Of a DNA stretch of 64,000 nucleotides, positions 9,217 to 20,398 are shown in pieces (the first letter of the stretch is position 1; every line of letters starts with the position of its first letter). Source of the DNA: Nemertoderma westbladi (Eukaryota; Xenacoelomorpha; Nemertodermatida; Nemertodermatidae); assembly GCA_032718475.1 (NCBI GenBank), contig JAUCBJ010008830.1, positions 62,001 through 126,000 on the forward strand, in the 5' to 3' direction. The notes under the pieces were generated by a model, which had not been told where the DNA came from, searched no databases, and worked only from the letters and a program-made list of their open reading frames with translations. A program made the translations under genes and the position numbers.

Positions 9217-10365
9217 TTACAAATGTTGTTATTCTCTGTCATGCATTGTCATGTCCTGTATAACATCCCTAATGCAGTAATGCCTTAATGCTTCTTCCTT
9301 GGATTGTCCTGCAATTTGACTGCTGATCTGCAAGAAAATTCAGCTGTAGCCTAATTTGGAAACTAATAAATATATTGATAGATTTTGTCTCATAATTAAA
9401 TTTTCATCAAGATACAAACTGTAATATTTTTTATGAGTCATGTGGAATGCTCTAGTTTTGGGTATGAGTATTACTCGCCTTTACTAGACACAGTAACATG
9501 ACTCAGTACCATAGGCCTATATCTCTTTTTGTTTAACTAGGGGAAACGCGTTTAGGTTAAGATCTCAAAATGTGTTTTTTTGGGATAGGGTGTATTTCGC
9601 ATGAAATCCAAAACAATCAGCCATTGATTATTTCCGGGAACTTAACGTTTACCTTTGATATTGTGTAGGTGGAACAAGTTCGATTATCATCAGGGAATTC
9701 ATATATCATTGATACTGGTGGTGTTTTTCTGCGTATTGGCTCACCTTCCATCCTCAAACTCACCTGGGTTGGGGGGAATGTTTAACACTTAAACTGGTCA
9801 GCATCTTCATTTACTTTTGTTTCGACTTGGTAGGAACACAAATATGTGTTTTATCAATTTCTATCGCATTTGGTCAGGTATAAATTTGTAAACTCGTCTG
9901 ACTTGGCAGAAACACAAGTTTGTGTTTTATGTGAATGTACGCGAATTGGTGGGAAAAAATCGATTGACGTTATCCGAGTTGGTAAGAACACAAATATGTG
10001 TTTGCCTGAGCGGCTATCCACTTTGTGCTGACGCTTTTTTGTGTTTTAGACATTTTACATATTCCTATAATACTACTACTTAATGAATCCCTATAGGTTT
10101 ATCATTACCGCCATTCAATCGCTTGAATGTAGAGCTACACAATGGTAGTTGTGAATCATCTCGAATCGCCCACTATGGCAGACACAGTTGTGTGAGAAAG
10201 ATTCTAAAATATAGAAAAGTAATGGCCGTTTTTTAACATTAGGTCTGATGAACAAAAGATTACCAATACTGAAGGAATTGCATTAAGGAAATCCACAAAT
10301 AATGCTTGGATAACCCTAAAGTCTCAGTATAACATTCGGTATATAACTTATTGGAATTCATATTG
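9217..10365 (+). repeat. Repeat X, copy B
   Basis: Matches 28083-29150. It includes the complete three-unit palindrome array at 9835-10002. It is cut at about 10363 (TTGGAATTCAT), where RTE-like LINE sequence begins. Confidence 0.7.
9835..10002. repeat. Palindrome array, 76-bp spacing
   Basis: Three 16-bp near-palindromes of the form AACACAAATNTGTGTT start at 9835, 9911 and 9987, exactly 76 bases apart. Each is preceded by a TTGG-T/C-A box. The sequence between them is only loosely similar, so spacing and palindrome are kept better than the rest. The same array is at 28653-28818 (starts 28653, 28729, 28805). Confidence 0.8.
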
Positions 10366-10699
10366 TAATTCGGCCTCACAGGCGTCAGTTAACTCCTGAC
10401 CGGCTGGAGAGAGAGCAGCCAACAATTATTTGAGTCCCTTTCCTGATGACCTTTCTGGCCCAAACCCTGGGTCACCAGGGAGGCCAGATTGTGATGGGGA
10501 GAGGGATTCTGGAGTTGGGGGCTACTCTCATGTTCCACCCCGACCAACAAAGCCATTGGTGAATCTGAGGCAAGTCACTAGACTAGCCTCAGTAAACACC
10601 CTAACACTCGGGTCCCCAATGCGACAAGGTGAGCTGACTGCCTTGGCAGATAAGCTTTCTCTTAGCGCAGTGGGTGTTAAGAGCACACCGAATGCAGAC

Positions 10700-11717
10700 T
10701 GGACAGACTGATGAGGTTCTGATTAAGGACATGGGGGGCGGTTGGCGACTCGCCCTCGCGTCAGCAGATGATAGTGGCAATGGTGGAATTGGTCTATTGA
10801 TGAATCCAACTGCACATGCAGCATTGGACAAAATAGGCCAAATCTAGAACCGCATCATCCGTTGCCACTTCTCATGTTCTGGAAGACTGGCTAAGAAGTT
10901 TCCTAAGGTGGATCTGATTGTGTGCTACTCTCCAACTAGTGTTGCCCCTGTAGAGGAGGTGGAAAATTTCTACCACAATCTACAAGCAGCTACTAATGGA
11001 GTGGATCAGCATGCATTCTTAACATTCCTGGGAGACTTTAATGCAAGTCTGCATCAATCACCTACATCGCCCTGGGTCTATAGCAATAGTGTTAACCGAA
11101 ATTCTGTCCATCTTCACGATTTTATCTCTGGAAATGGATTGTTTTCGGCTGGAACCCAGTTCAAGAAGCGAACTGGAAAGCTATGGACTCATAGTGGACC
11201 CAGTGGTCACAAGTCCCAGATAGACCATATTCTGTTTCGTAGGAAATACAGGAGCTCTATACAAGACTGTAATGCATTTACACTTCGACCCTTCTCCAGT
11301 GATCACCACCTTATTGTGGCCAAGGTAAGACTTAGTCTGCGTGCTAGCAGAACAACGAAATCTGCCTTGCCGCGGCATGACTGGTCCTCTCTGTTGCAAC
11401 AGCCAAGTGTGAGATCCAGCTTCACACTACAGCTGAGCAACAGGTATGAGGCTCTTGCCTCTGAGGCGGCAGATCACTGTGAGGGCTATACTGCCTTTAC
11501 AGAAGCAGTTAAGTTAGCAGCTGCAGAAACAGTTCCTGTATACCCTCGAAACAGGAAAAGGGCCCCCTGGCCTGACAACAAAATTCAGAAGTGCCGAAAT
11601 GACCTTCATAAGGCGCAGAAAGAGTCCCGACTCAAACAGACTACAGCGGCCAAGAATGCAGTTAAGGCTGCATCTAGGTCCCTGAACAGGCAGTACTCTG
11701 TTAATCTACAGGAGTGA
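10700..11717 (+). pseudogene. RTE-like APE-type endonuclease
   Basis: Exonuclease-endonuclease-phosphatase fold motifs are visible: GNGGIGLLMN, the FLGDFNASL block with the catalytic Asp and Asn, and the SDHHLIVAK block holding the active-site Asp-His. This domain nicks target DNA to prime reverse transcription. A TAG interrupts the frame near 10843 where copy 4 is open, and a TGA at 11715 interrupts where copies 2 and 3 are open. After the TGA the same frame stays open into the reverse transcriptase. Confidence 0.8.
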
Positions 11718-13373
11718 ATAAACCAACAGGTTGATGCCATCAATGATGCTGACGACAGCAGGCAATCATCCCAGGCATGGAAATCGATCAATCTGCTTAC
11801 TGGGCGGAAAAGCCAACCAACCAGCAAGGTTAAGGCTGAATCACCAGCCGATCGCCTCAATGGTTGGAAAGGCCACTTTGAAAAGCTCCTCAATAATGAC
11901 AGGGTATTGCCTGATAACTTTATAGAAGTAAAAGTGTCTGAGTCTGTACTCCCAGATATTCCCATTGGCGACATCTCCTTTGCAGAAGTGAAGGCTGCTG
12001 CAAAGAGCATTAAGACCAATCGTGCCAGTGGAGTAGGTGGTGTTCCCCCTGAGGTCTTTAAAATACTTGAGTGTTTAAAGCTCATCTATCCCATCATAGT
12101 TGACATGTACCGAACAACAAGAGTCCCACAAGAAATGAAAACAAATAAGTTGGTGCCAGTTCCCAAGAAGGGCAACCTAACACTCTATGGTTCTTTTCGG
12201 GGAATCTCATTGATATCGATTGCTGCAAAGTTATACAACAGGATTCTATTAAATCGCATCAGGGATCCCATTGAGAGACTGCTCCGTGGAAATCAGAATG
12301 GGTTCCGTAAAGGTCGTGGGACCATGGAGCCCATTTTGGCACTTAGAAGGATAATTGAAGAATTATCAAAAAAGAAAGACAGGCATCTGGCTGTTATCTT
12401 TGTTGACTTTTTCAAGGCATTTGATTCAGTCTCTCGGTCACGTATGTTCAGCATACTTTCATTATATGGGATTCCTGATGAAATTATTGCAGCAATCAGA
12501 TCAGTATATGATGGTTCGACAACATTTGTGTCTACTGTTGACGGTGACACAGAACCATTTGAAGTGTTATGGGGCGTCCTCCAAGGAGACACACTTGCAC
12601 CATTCTTGTTCATTATTGTGGTTGACTATGTTCTACGCATGTCCTTAGATCATTATAATGATGATGGGGTGATGATAACTCCACCTACTGGCTCCAGAAG
12701 TCGAGGAAATCCTGCAAAGTACCTAACTGATCTAGACTTTGCTGATGACTTAGGAGTACTCTCAGAATCATTAGAGGGAGCCCAACGGCTCCTCAGCTCA
12801 TTAGAACATGCTGCTTCTAGTGTTGGTCTTTTTATTAACTCCAGAAAGACCAAAATTCTGACAGTTAACTTTGAAAGTCCTCAGCAAGTCTCTGATCGGA
12901 TGAGCATAAGCTCAAAGGATGGTATGCTTGAGCATGTGGACGACTTTTGTTACCTGGGATCATGGATCCGGAAGTCAGGTGAGGACCTTCGAATACGTAA
13001 GGGAAAGGCATGGGCAGCCTTGAATAGGCTTTCCAGGATTTGGAAGTCACCTAGAATTAATCGGAAACTTAAGGTCCGATTATTTAGACCAGCAGTAGTT
13101 CCAGTACTCCTCTACGGGAGTCCATGCTGGGCTCTAACTGCTGAGGACACCAAATCTCTGGATGGCACATTCACAAGAATGCTACGCCGGGTTCATTGTG
13201 TCAAGTACAATGCACACATCTCCAACCAGACACTATATAACATTGGAGGTGGTGTCTCATTGGTTCCCCCAAGCTTGACACTAGAACAAAATCGCCTCCG
13301 CTTTGCAGGACATTGCATTCGCCGTGAGGACCAGCCAGTGCATAATCTTGTACTTTGCAGCCTCATGGAGTGA
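11718..13373 (+). pseudogene. RTE-like reverse transcriptase
   Basis: Open in one frame after the TGA. Palm motifs in order: VDFFKAFDS (motif A), WGVLQGDTLAPFLF (motif B) and DFADDLGVL (motif C, catalytic Asp pair). The C-terminal part (KVRLFRPAVVPVLLYG, then RLRFAGHCIRR) is the connector common to RTE and related LINEs. One base is missing near 13363 relative to copy 3, which ends the frame early at 13373; the true end (DKPAQHS) is at about 13520 in another frame. Confidence 0.85.
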
Positions 13374-13565
13374 ATAAGCATGGTGGACAGCCCATGACTT
13401 TCTTGAGACGCATCTTAAAGGACACTGGCCTTGAAGATGCGGATGATCTAGCAAATGACATGGGTGATAGGGAGTTGTGGCGGTGCAATTTTGTCGATAA
13501 GCCGGCACAGCATTCTTAAAAATGCAGCTGCAATGCAGCATGCCAATCCTAGTAGTAGTAGTAGT

Positions 13566-14040
13566 GAACCAAGAGGCAAACTGTAGAAATGTAAATGAAG
13601 TACCATTCCACAAAGTACTAGACAATTTTCTAGTACTGTAGGTACATACAGTCTATATGCCAATATTCAGCTTAAATGAATTAAAATCACGGAAGTGGGA
13701 GAAGGTTTTCACTTGCATACATTTTGCCCTTTAGCGTCAGACTGGATAACTGCAGACCAATTACCGAACGCACGAAGAGACAGGATGTGCTCAAGCCCAT
13801 ATCTGTCAAGATTCAGTTTGAACTGGTCATAAATAACGGAATTGGATAATGGATTTCACTTTGAGACATTTCGCGGCAGACTAGAGAACTACATGCGGAT
13901 TAGCCTCCTTTGAATGACACAGCTAATGTTCTAGTACAAATCAGCCAACTATCAACTTGGACGGATTAAAAGCAAAGAAATGGGAGTACATTTAATGTTT
14001 AGACATGTAGCCCTCTAATGGGAGAGGGTTGAATTGATGG
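13566..14040. other. No gene seen
   Basis: Low-copy sequence between the RTE tail and the repeated zinc-finger segment. It includes a small inverted repeat around TAGACAATTTTCTAGTAC at 13618. Nothing recognisable. Confidence 0.4.
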
Positions 14041-14043
14041 TGT

Positions 14044-15490
14044 CTGAAAGTCACGAAAAAAAGGTCTTTTTGATTTCTAACAAATTTTCAACTCTACAGC
14101 TTTTTATCCGACAAAGTCGCATGTCAAATTGGAAACGCAGACGACGATGACACATAACTATTTGCCATTATTAGCCCACCCCCTTAGGCCCGCCCGCCGC
14201 ACACTAGAGATGCAAGATGCAAAAATCATTCCTGACGTTATTTATAGTCATTTTTTCCATTTCTGAACAAAACCATAATATTACATCATTAATTTTCAAT
14301 GGATAACAGTGATGATGAAATTATTGAAAATGTTGCTGCGAAAATGTTGCTGCATATATGTTGTGGGGACTGGGGACAAACTAAACTCATTTCATGAGAG
14401 CATTGGATACATCCAATACATTACAAGATACCTGTGGCTTGCTTTTGAATATTGAATATAGCGTAAATGTAAAATATATTGTTAAAAAATATATTAGAAG
14501 TGCATAGCAGTAACAGACGCACTCGAAGCGCGCAGGAGCTTGCTAGTTTCTTATAAATCCATAGAGGTGAGGCTGGTTCTTCAGCAAATGGTCCTAGTTA
14601 ATTTTAGAGAGACCTAAGGGCTAAGCCTGATTGGGCTCTGCTGCTTTGTATGTTAAAATTAGGTGTAGATAGGTATATAAATAATCATGGATGATCCAGT
14701 AGAATAAATCAGTAATAACATCAGTAATAACCAATAACAACAAACACTGACTCACTGACACATTCAATTCACAGGAGTACTTAATGAAAATATTATTATA
14801 AAAGCAATTTTATGTAGACATTCATGATTTGTTTTTTAAGTATTATTTACTATTTGCAGTGTAGGCATAGTCTACAATCACATTATGTTATATTATAGTG
14901 CCAAAATGTCCTCCTCGCACTGGTAGAGGATCTATGGAGCCACGAGGTGAAAGTACTGAAAGTCTACCTAAGTTAGCTACAACAAGTTTACAAATAGTAT
15001 GTAGCTTCTGCTCAAAGGGTTGCAAATCCCAGGGTGGATTGAAACTTCACCAATCCCGATCTAAAACTTGTTCTGAGGCAAGAGATGCTGCTCTACAAAA
15101 GGTAAGCCTCATTAGTTTATAGTTAGTTGTGCGCATTAACCTCAAGAGAAAAAATTGATCTCCATCCATCGCAAAAGAAATACAGTTTTGATTATTGTTT
15201 TGGTTAGTTTTGTTTTGGGGTGATGTCAATATTGTGGGAGTGTGACAGTACTTGAATGATCTATTTTACCTGATTTTATCATGAATGATCTATTTTTACT
15301 ATTATGTCTCTGTTATTCTTAACCATTGAAAATAAATATGAAACGACCGGTAATTGAAACTAGATTTTATAATTAACTGAAAGGAGCAGGTTACAGTTGC
15401 AAGCTTTATAGGCAAGTCTTACTTTTGCAACCGGCTCATTGCAACATTACATTCTCGACTTATCGGTCGCCCCTCTTCCTTCAAACACTA
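14044..15490. repeat. Zinc-finger-bearing duplicated segment, copy 1
   Basis: Matches 31470-33112 almost base for base, and continues after an insertion at 17268-17430, matching 33123-33280. Copy 2 differs by an extra 218-bp SINE-like insertion at 31669-31886. Together with repeat X and RTE this makes a multi-part duplication of the 9-17 kb region at 28-33 kb. Confidence 0.8.
14899..15101 (+). CDS. C2HC-like zinc-finger exon (copy 1)
   Basis: The acceptor TATTATAG ends at 14898 and the donor GTAAGC starts at 15102. The exon contains VCSFCSKGCKSQGGLKLHQ followed by KTC: C-x2-C-...-H-...-C, a classical single finger with a GGL-x2-H core. Such fingers occur at the N-terminus of some LINE and transposon proteins and in host proteins. 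The flanking exons are not visible. The second copy at 32528-32730 differs by a single residue in the first codons (PKCP versus PKCH). Confidence 0.5.
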
Positions 15491-15567
15491 TAATATTTAT
15501 ATAATTATATTGTGGGGCGAGCCACGAAGTGAGTGAGCCTTAGCGTAGTGGTACCATTAATCAACCT

Positions 15568-15598
15568 GTCGTTCTGTCGTTCTGTCGTTCTGTCGTGT
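15568..15598. repeat. GTCGTTCT microsatellite
   Basis: Three to four head-to-tail copies of CTGTCGTT inside the 1.77-kb insertion. Confidence 0.75.
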
Positions 15599-16548
15599 TC
15601 AATTTTAAACGTTAATAACTCGGCCAATCTTTGATGAAATCTATCCAAACTTGGTACACATGTTGTTTGGCAAAAGTTTAGAAAATTTCCAAGTAGAATT
15701 TCCGTGTGGCCTTCGAGAAGCTAAGATAATAGCAGTTAATTAGTTAATTAAGTTGATTACGGTGAAAACACCATTTTCAACCTGCCTTTTAAAGGAAATT
15801 AATTGTTTTACAGTATAAGATTTAAATAATTATACTTGAAAATTATACAGATGTAATCCACATACACCATTCTATTATAGTTTTTAATTAGTTCAAGTGA
15901 TTTGCTTTAATAAATGTGTCTTTAATTGATCTAAAGTAATTAAGACGGCATAAAAAATTGATTCTCATTAAATACTGCTCATTTATTGGCCAACATGCTG
16001 GTACATAGATGGAAGGATGTGTGTGTAAGGGAGCCAGTTGCTGGGAATGATTTGGTCAAGTCTCTGCTGGTGTGGAGCTAGCTGGCTGGGAGTTGTAGTT
16101 GTAGACTAACAAGAGAGGAACTGTAATAGGGGCAACCAGTATTGCTATTCCAGCCCAGACAGCATTCTCTAAATCCACTATTGACTCTACTATAAATGTT
16201 GTGTTGCTCTCAGGTAAATGACAGATATAATACATAAATAGAATCCATGGCATGGCTGTTGTGTAGCCTTATATATGAAATAGTTTATTCCACAATGTAT
16301 TTGTCTGGTTATTTTTTAATTGAATTTTTGTAAAGTAGTAAAATTAATGTTCTTAAAAATAATTTTATTATTTTATATGTAACCTACGAAATTAGCTACA
16401 TTTTTTCGCTGCAGCTTTAAGAGTGTACATTGATTTAATATTATTTCCTTACCCATATTACTACATCGGCATACGATGCATTGGCGTTGTATCACACATC
16501 TCCACATAGATGTATCAGCAGTTACTCGCACAGTTTCGAAACTTCGCA

Positions 16549-16995
16549 TAGTTATAACTGTATAAAGGTCGTCGTCAGTCTGCGTTTAGGAAAAATATTA
16601 TATGACAACACAGGACGAGCGACGAGCGCAACGAGGCATATAATATGGACGAGTACTGCGTAGACTATATTCCTATAAACCATACCTGGCTGCGCCTATT
16701 GAACGCATTGGTAGTTATAAAGATCGTCAGTCTGCGTTTAGAGAATATATTTAAATACAAAACAGGACGAGCACAACGAGGCCTATAAAGAAGACGAGTA
16801 CTGCGTTGACTATATTATTATATAAACCCTGGCTTCACAAATTGATCGCATCCCTAGTTATTATTATTATAAAGATCGTCCTACCCTGCGTTTAAGAAAT
16901 ATATTTAAATTCAAAACAGGACGAACGCAACGAGGCTTATAATGAAAACGAGTACTGCGTTTATTATATTCCTATAAACCACCTGGCTTTGCAAA
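16549..16995. repeat. Degenerate 145-160 bp tandem repeat, three units
   Basis: Units start with TAGTTAT at about 16549, 16712 and 16855. Each contains AAAGATCGTC (or AAGGTCGTC), CTGCGTTTA, ACAGGACGA, CAACGAGGC, GACGAGTACTGCGT (or ACGAGTACTGCGT) and TATAAACC in the same order. The repeat lies within the 1.77-kb insertion and has no long open frame. Confidence 0.75.
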
Positions 16996-17071
16996 TTGAA
17001 CGTGCGATTGGAAATAAGTTCGTGCTACCCTTCCGTGGGTGGTAGATGTCGCGGTTATGTATTGGTGGGTG

Positions 17072-17092
17072 GGAAGGGGGGGGGGGGGGGGG
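17072..17092. repeat. Poly-G run
   Basis: An uninterrupted G tract of about 20 bases. Similar G or C tracts occur at 22805, 23738, 24481, 25539 and 56502. Confidence 0.9.
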
Positions 17093-17505
17093 TGCAGATT
17101 AAAAGGGCTGAACACGTACTGTACCCCTTTCTTTAATTGATTGGTGGTGTGGGTAAATTTCTCAAATACTGATTTTGTGATACAGTCGCTCAGTTTTAAT
17201 TTGTATCTCATAACTGGGCCTCGTGCTGCGCGAAGGCCCCACGAACGTGTATAATATTGCCTTCCTGTCGCTTATATGATTATGAATGCTGCTATCTGAA
17301 TTAGTTTTATGTTTGTTGCAACAGTTTATATTATATTATTATCTTATTATTAGATCGAGCTCAAAACTACTTCACAAACCAAGAAAGAGAGAGAGACTAC
17401 CAAATAGAAAATTTAGACAAAATTACAAAAATTTAGTATTTTTGTGATTTTTATTTATAAATTTCACTACGGTACCCTGGTACCCACCCATACCTATATA
17501 GGGTA

Positions 17506-17513
17506 TATATAAG
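17506..17513 (+). promoter_or_regulatory. TATA box candidate
   Basis: TATATAAG preceded by GG-rich text and followed about 20 bases later by GGTGACAGTTATACC, with a structured leader downstream. The position right upstream of a run of hairpins makes it a plausible Pol II core promoter, perhaps of a transposon. Confidence 0.4.
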
Positions 17514-17563
17514 GCTGGCTCGGTGACAGTTATACCTCACTCATGACTCATCGCTTAGGAATG

Positions 17564-17644
17564 TGACACCTAGGGTGTCATTGGCGCCAGACTGTCTGGG
17601 TGAAACCTCCCAATTAGGCTAATTAGAACCTAATTGACGGGAGG
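17564..17644 (+). ncRNA. Three consecutive hairpins in a possible leader RNA
   Basis: Hairpin 1: TGACACC / GGTGTCA, 17564-17580, loop TAG. Hairpin 2: CCAGAC / GTCTGG, 17587-17599, loop of one base (three in practice). Hairpin 3: CCTCCCAATTAGG pairs with CCTAATT and GGGAGG, 17606-17644, 13 pairs with a 3-base bulge and a 10-base loop. All lie within 80 bases downstream of a TATA box. It may be a structured 5' UTR of a mobile element. I find no hammerhead core in it. Confidence 0.4.
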
Positions 17645-17723
17645 TAATCAACTGACGGCAACCTGGTAGTTGGTGTACGAAAGACGGACCCGAAGTTCTG
17701 GTTTATCTCAAATTTCTATAATA

Positions 17724-17897
17724 GGAGTTATCTAACTCGCTAAAGCACTATAAATCTGATGTAATAGTACTACCTACTGGGGTCAATGCTGGGTTAAGGC
17801 TTTTATTTTTAATTTTTAAAGTATATAAGTGGTTAAAATCTTCATCATTCGTTATCTAACTCGCTAAAGCACTATAAATCCTATGTAATATGTAGAC
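17724..17897. repeat. Direct repeat of about 42 bp, two copies
   Basis: The text GTTATCTAACTCGCTAAAGC and its continuation CACTATAAATC occur at about 17725 and again at about 17851. The 85-base spacer has no recognisable feature. Confidence 0.75.
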
Positions 17898-18207
17898 CAG
17901 AGAAACGTGTTATGTAATGGCTATATGTTATATAGCTGTATAGGTATATGTGTTATATAATGGCTATATGTAATGTCCTGCAAAGTGGAGGCGGCTTTGT
18001 TCTGGTTTATATCGTTATGCTGCGTGGAGGTAGCAATGTATCTGTACCAATGACCCGAATACCTGACCTGACAAGTAAGTAGAGTACAATAAGGTTGAAG
18101 AATAGCTGCAGAATGATAGTGCTTCATCGAGATAACTGAGAACTTAGTTTGAATGCCATAACGATTCCACAAATTATCAATTATTTAATTTATATTTCAA
18201 TATAGGA

Positions 18208-18481
18208 GTTAATGGCGAACTGCGTCGTCATTACTGGTGTACCTCTCCCTTATGACGAGGAGATTGCCAGCACCCCTCCGACTCTGCCAACCCCACCACA
18301 ACCGGCTTCTCTGTCATATATTGGCGCTTCGCCCGGTTCGGGACACCAGTCCACCATTGGACCACTGAAGAAACTCATCGATAGTCAGGTCATCGCCTGG
18401 GGTGCGACCCTAGACAATGTTGACGATGTTGCAGAAATAAAAAGAAAAATTCTGAATGTATCAGAAATACTATTATCTTAA
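18208..18481 (+). CDS. Unassigned terminal exon
   Basis: An acceptor-like TTTCAATATAG ends at 18205, followed by an open frame to TAA at 18479-18481. The product is Pro/Ser-rich in its first half (TPPTLPTPPQPASLSY) and ends in a short charged helix (DDVAEIKRKILNVSEILLS). No family recognised. It could be the last exon of a gene whose earlier exons are upstream, or chance. Confidence 0.3.
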
Positions 18482-18659
18482 TAACTCAAATTATATTACA
18501 TAAAATATACATGCATGTTGGATTGTAGGCCTAGTGTATTATGTTTGATTGCGAAAATGTGTAAAATTTTCTGCTTGCTTCATTCGCTCACATCACTAAA
18601 TATATATAGGTGCACCCTCCACCCCGCTTATCTCGTAACTTTGTGTTGGAATATAAAAA

Positions 18660-18720
18660 AGTCACTAATGTACACCATGTCCTGGAATAAAGTGTCGTTA
18701 TTAAAGTAAAGTAAAAAAGT
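18660..18720 (+). mobile_element. SINE 3' end fragment
   Basis: ACACCATGTCCTGGAATAAA followed by GTGTCGTTATTAAAGTAAAG is the 3' end of the 2546-2785 SINE family, lying immediately before the 5'-truncated LINE at 18737. Confidence 0.6.
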
Positions 18721-18738
18721 AAATTTTCTTCGGTTTAA

Positions 18739-20398
18739 ATTTTCGATAATAGAGTCCTCATACTGCTCCACAAACTCATACATTTATGTAATCTTAGGTC
18801 AGACTGTGAAATATATTTCTTAGGTGATTTTAATATCTGTTACCATCACAAAGCATCCCCCATCTGTAAACAGTACCAAAGTATTTTAAATTTGTTTGGT
18901 TTAAAACAAATTATTCGAGATTCTACCAGAATTACCAGTAAAACTTCTACTTTACTAGATCACATCCTTTGTAATAATACCGATATTATTTCTCAATCTG
19001 GGGTTTTACCTATAGGTCTAAGCGATCATTTTATAGTTTTTTGCACAAGAAAGACACAAAAATCTTTTTTCGGGGATCATAAAACAGTAACAGTTAGGTC
19101 TATGAAAAATTACAGCAAGGAACGCTTTTTAAGTTTGTTAGTTAATTCTGACTGGGAACCCTGTTTTAAGGCCGCTGACATTAACCTTGCGTACACTGTT
19201 TTTAAGGATATATTTTTAAAGGCACTTAATACTGTAGCACCAATTAAAGAAATTAGTCTTAAACAACGCACTGAGCCCTGGATGACCTCGGGTATTCTTA
19301 GTAATATCAGAGAAAGAGATAACTATTTGTATAAATTTAGGAAATACCGTGTTTTAGCTGATTATAATAATTACTGCAAATATAGAAACCTTGTCCAACG
19401 GGAAATAAAAAAAGCTAAATCTGAATATTTGTACAACAAAATAAGTGAGAATAAAGATAATCCTAAAAGTCTATGGTCTACCCTAAAATCTTTAGGTTAT
19501 AAAAACCTCAAATCTAAATCGAATATTGTTCTGCAAGATAACGGTGAGCTGATTCATGATAATACTCTAGTTAGTAATTTATTTAATAATTATTTTACTA
19601 ATGTTGCCTCTAATTTAGTTAAGAAATTACCGTTATCAAGTAATAAATATAGTATAGGGTCCGAAACTCTAAAAAATTTTTATTTAGAAAAGTTACAAAA
19701 TTCAGAAAAGTTATTTTTAAAACCCGTTTCTGAGGATTTCGTTTTTAAAAATCTACTTAGCCTATCAGCCTCAAAAAGTACCGGTCTAGATCTAATACCT
19801 GCCCGTTTTCTTAAGGATGGTGCTGAAGTACTTAAAGTGCCTATTACTTTTATTATTAATTACTCTATCGTAGATAATGTAGTACCAGACGAACTGAAAT
19901 TAGCTAAGGTTGTTCCTCTGTATAAAAAGAATAGTAAAGTAGAACCCTGTAATTACAGACCTGTTAGTATCTTAAGTATTGTATCTAAAATTCTAGAACG
20001 TTCTGTTTTTCTACAGCTGGAGGCACATCTTAGTAGGCTAAATCTGATCTATGAACTTCAGTCCGGTTTTCGTAAATCATATTCTACAGACACCTGCCTT
20101 ATTAACTTAACTGATACAATTAGATGTAATAACGCAAAGGGTTTATATACTGGTATGGTAATGTTGGACCTACAAAAGGCTTTCGATACTGTAGATCACG
20201 AAATTCTGCTTGGTAAGTTAGGCCTGATGGGTGTAGGTTCTATAGACTGGTTCAAGTCCTACCTGTCAGACAGAGGTCAAACTGTAGTCATTAGCAAATC
20301 GCTGTCTACTGTACAAGAGATTACCTGTGGTGTACCGCAAGGTAGTATATTAGGTCCTCTGCTTTTTGTATGCTATGTAAATGATATGATTAAGTAGT
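18739..20398 (+). pseudogene. LINE ORF2, endonuclease end to RT motif B
   Basis: Opens within the endonuclease (YFLGDFNI, then STLLDHIL), passes through a long linker and enters the reverse transcriptase: [28 protein letters not shown] (motif A) and [14 protein letters not shown] (motif B). It ends at TAG 20396-20398 because of a frameshift just before motif C. ORF1 is missing through 5' truncation. Confidence 0.85.

Larger units (their letters stand above)
10366..13565 (+). mobile_element. RTE-like non-LTR retrotransposon, copy 1
   Basis: A nearly full coding unit of an endonuclease/reverse transcriptase LINE followed by a short 3' region and a (TAG)n tail at about 13550-13565. Other copies are at 29935-31475, 44479-51791 (interrupted) and 53740-54779. 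The compact single-ORF layout, APE-type endonuclease and microsatellite tail fit the RTE group; the exact clade is not resolved. Visible damage: TAG at about 10843, TGA at 11715-11717 and a one-base loss near 13363. Confidence 0.8.
15500..17262. mobile_element. 1.77-kb insertion, probable non-autonomous DNA transposon
   Basis: Copy 2 of the surrounding repeat (33105-33130) lacks this whole stretch, giving an empty site. The left edge reads GTGGGGCGAGCCACGA and the complement of the right edge reads CGTGGGGCCTTCG, a short inverted terminal match of GTGGGGC. Flanks TTATATAATTAT (left) and TTATATGATTAT (right) could be a diverged target duplication. No transposase is visible inside. It contains a GTCGTTCT microsatellite, a tandem repeat of about 145 bp and a long G run. 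Confidence 0.55.

Noticed and set aside
9835..10002. CRISPR-like array
   Set aside because: Only three palindromes, spacers of similar sequence, eukaryotic context and no cas genes.
11606..12085. 159-codon antisense ORF that recurs in three RTE copies (also 29978-30457 and 50020-50499)
   Set aside because: It is the complement of the RTE linker/RT coding frame; recurrence follows from element copies being similar, and its composition fits no family.
15487..15640. Bacterial-type insertion sequence
   Set aside because: No transposase; the GC-rich words are part of the 1.77-kb insertion found in a eukaryotic setting.
17564..17700. Hammerhead ribozyme
   Set aside because: The conserved CTGATGA core is not present near a GAAA partner; only the hairpins are supported.
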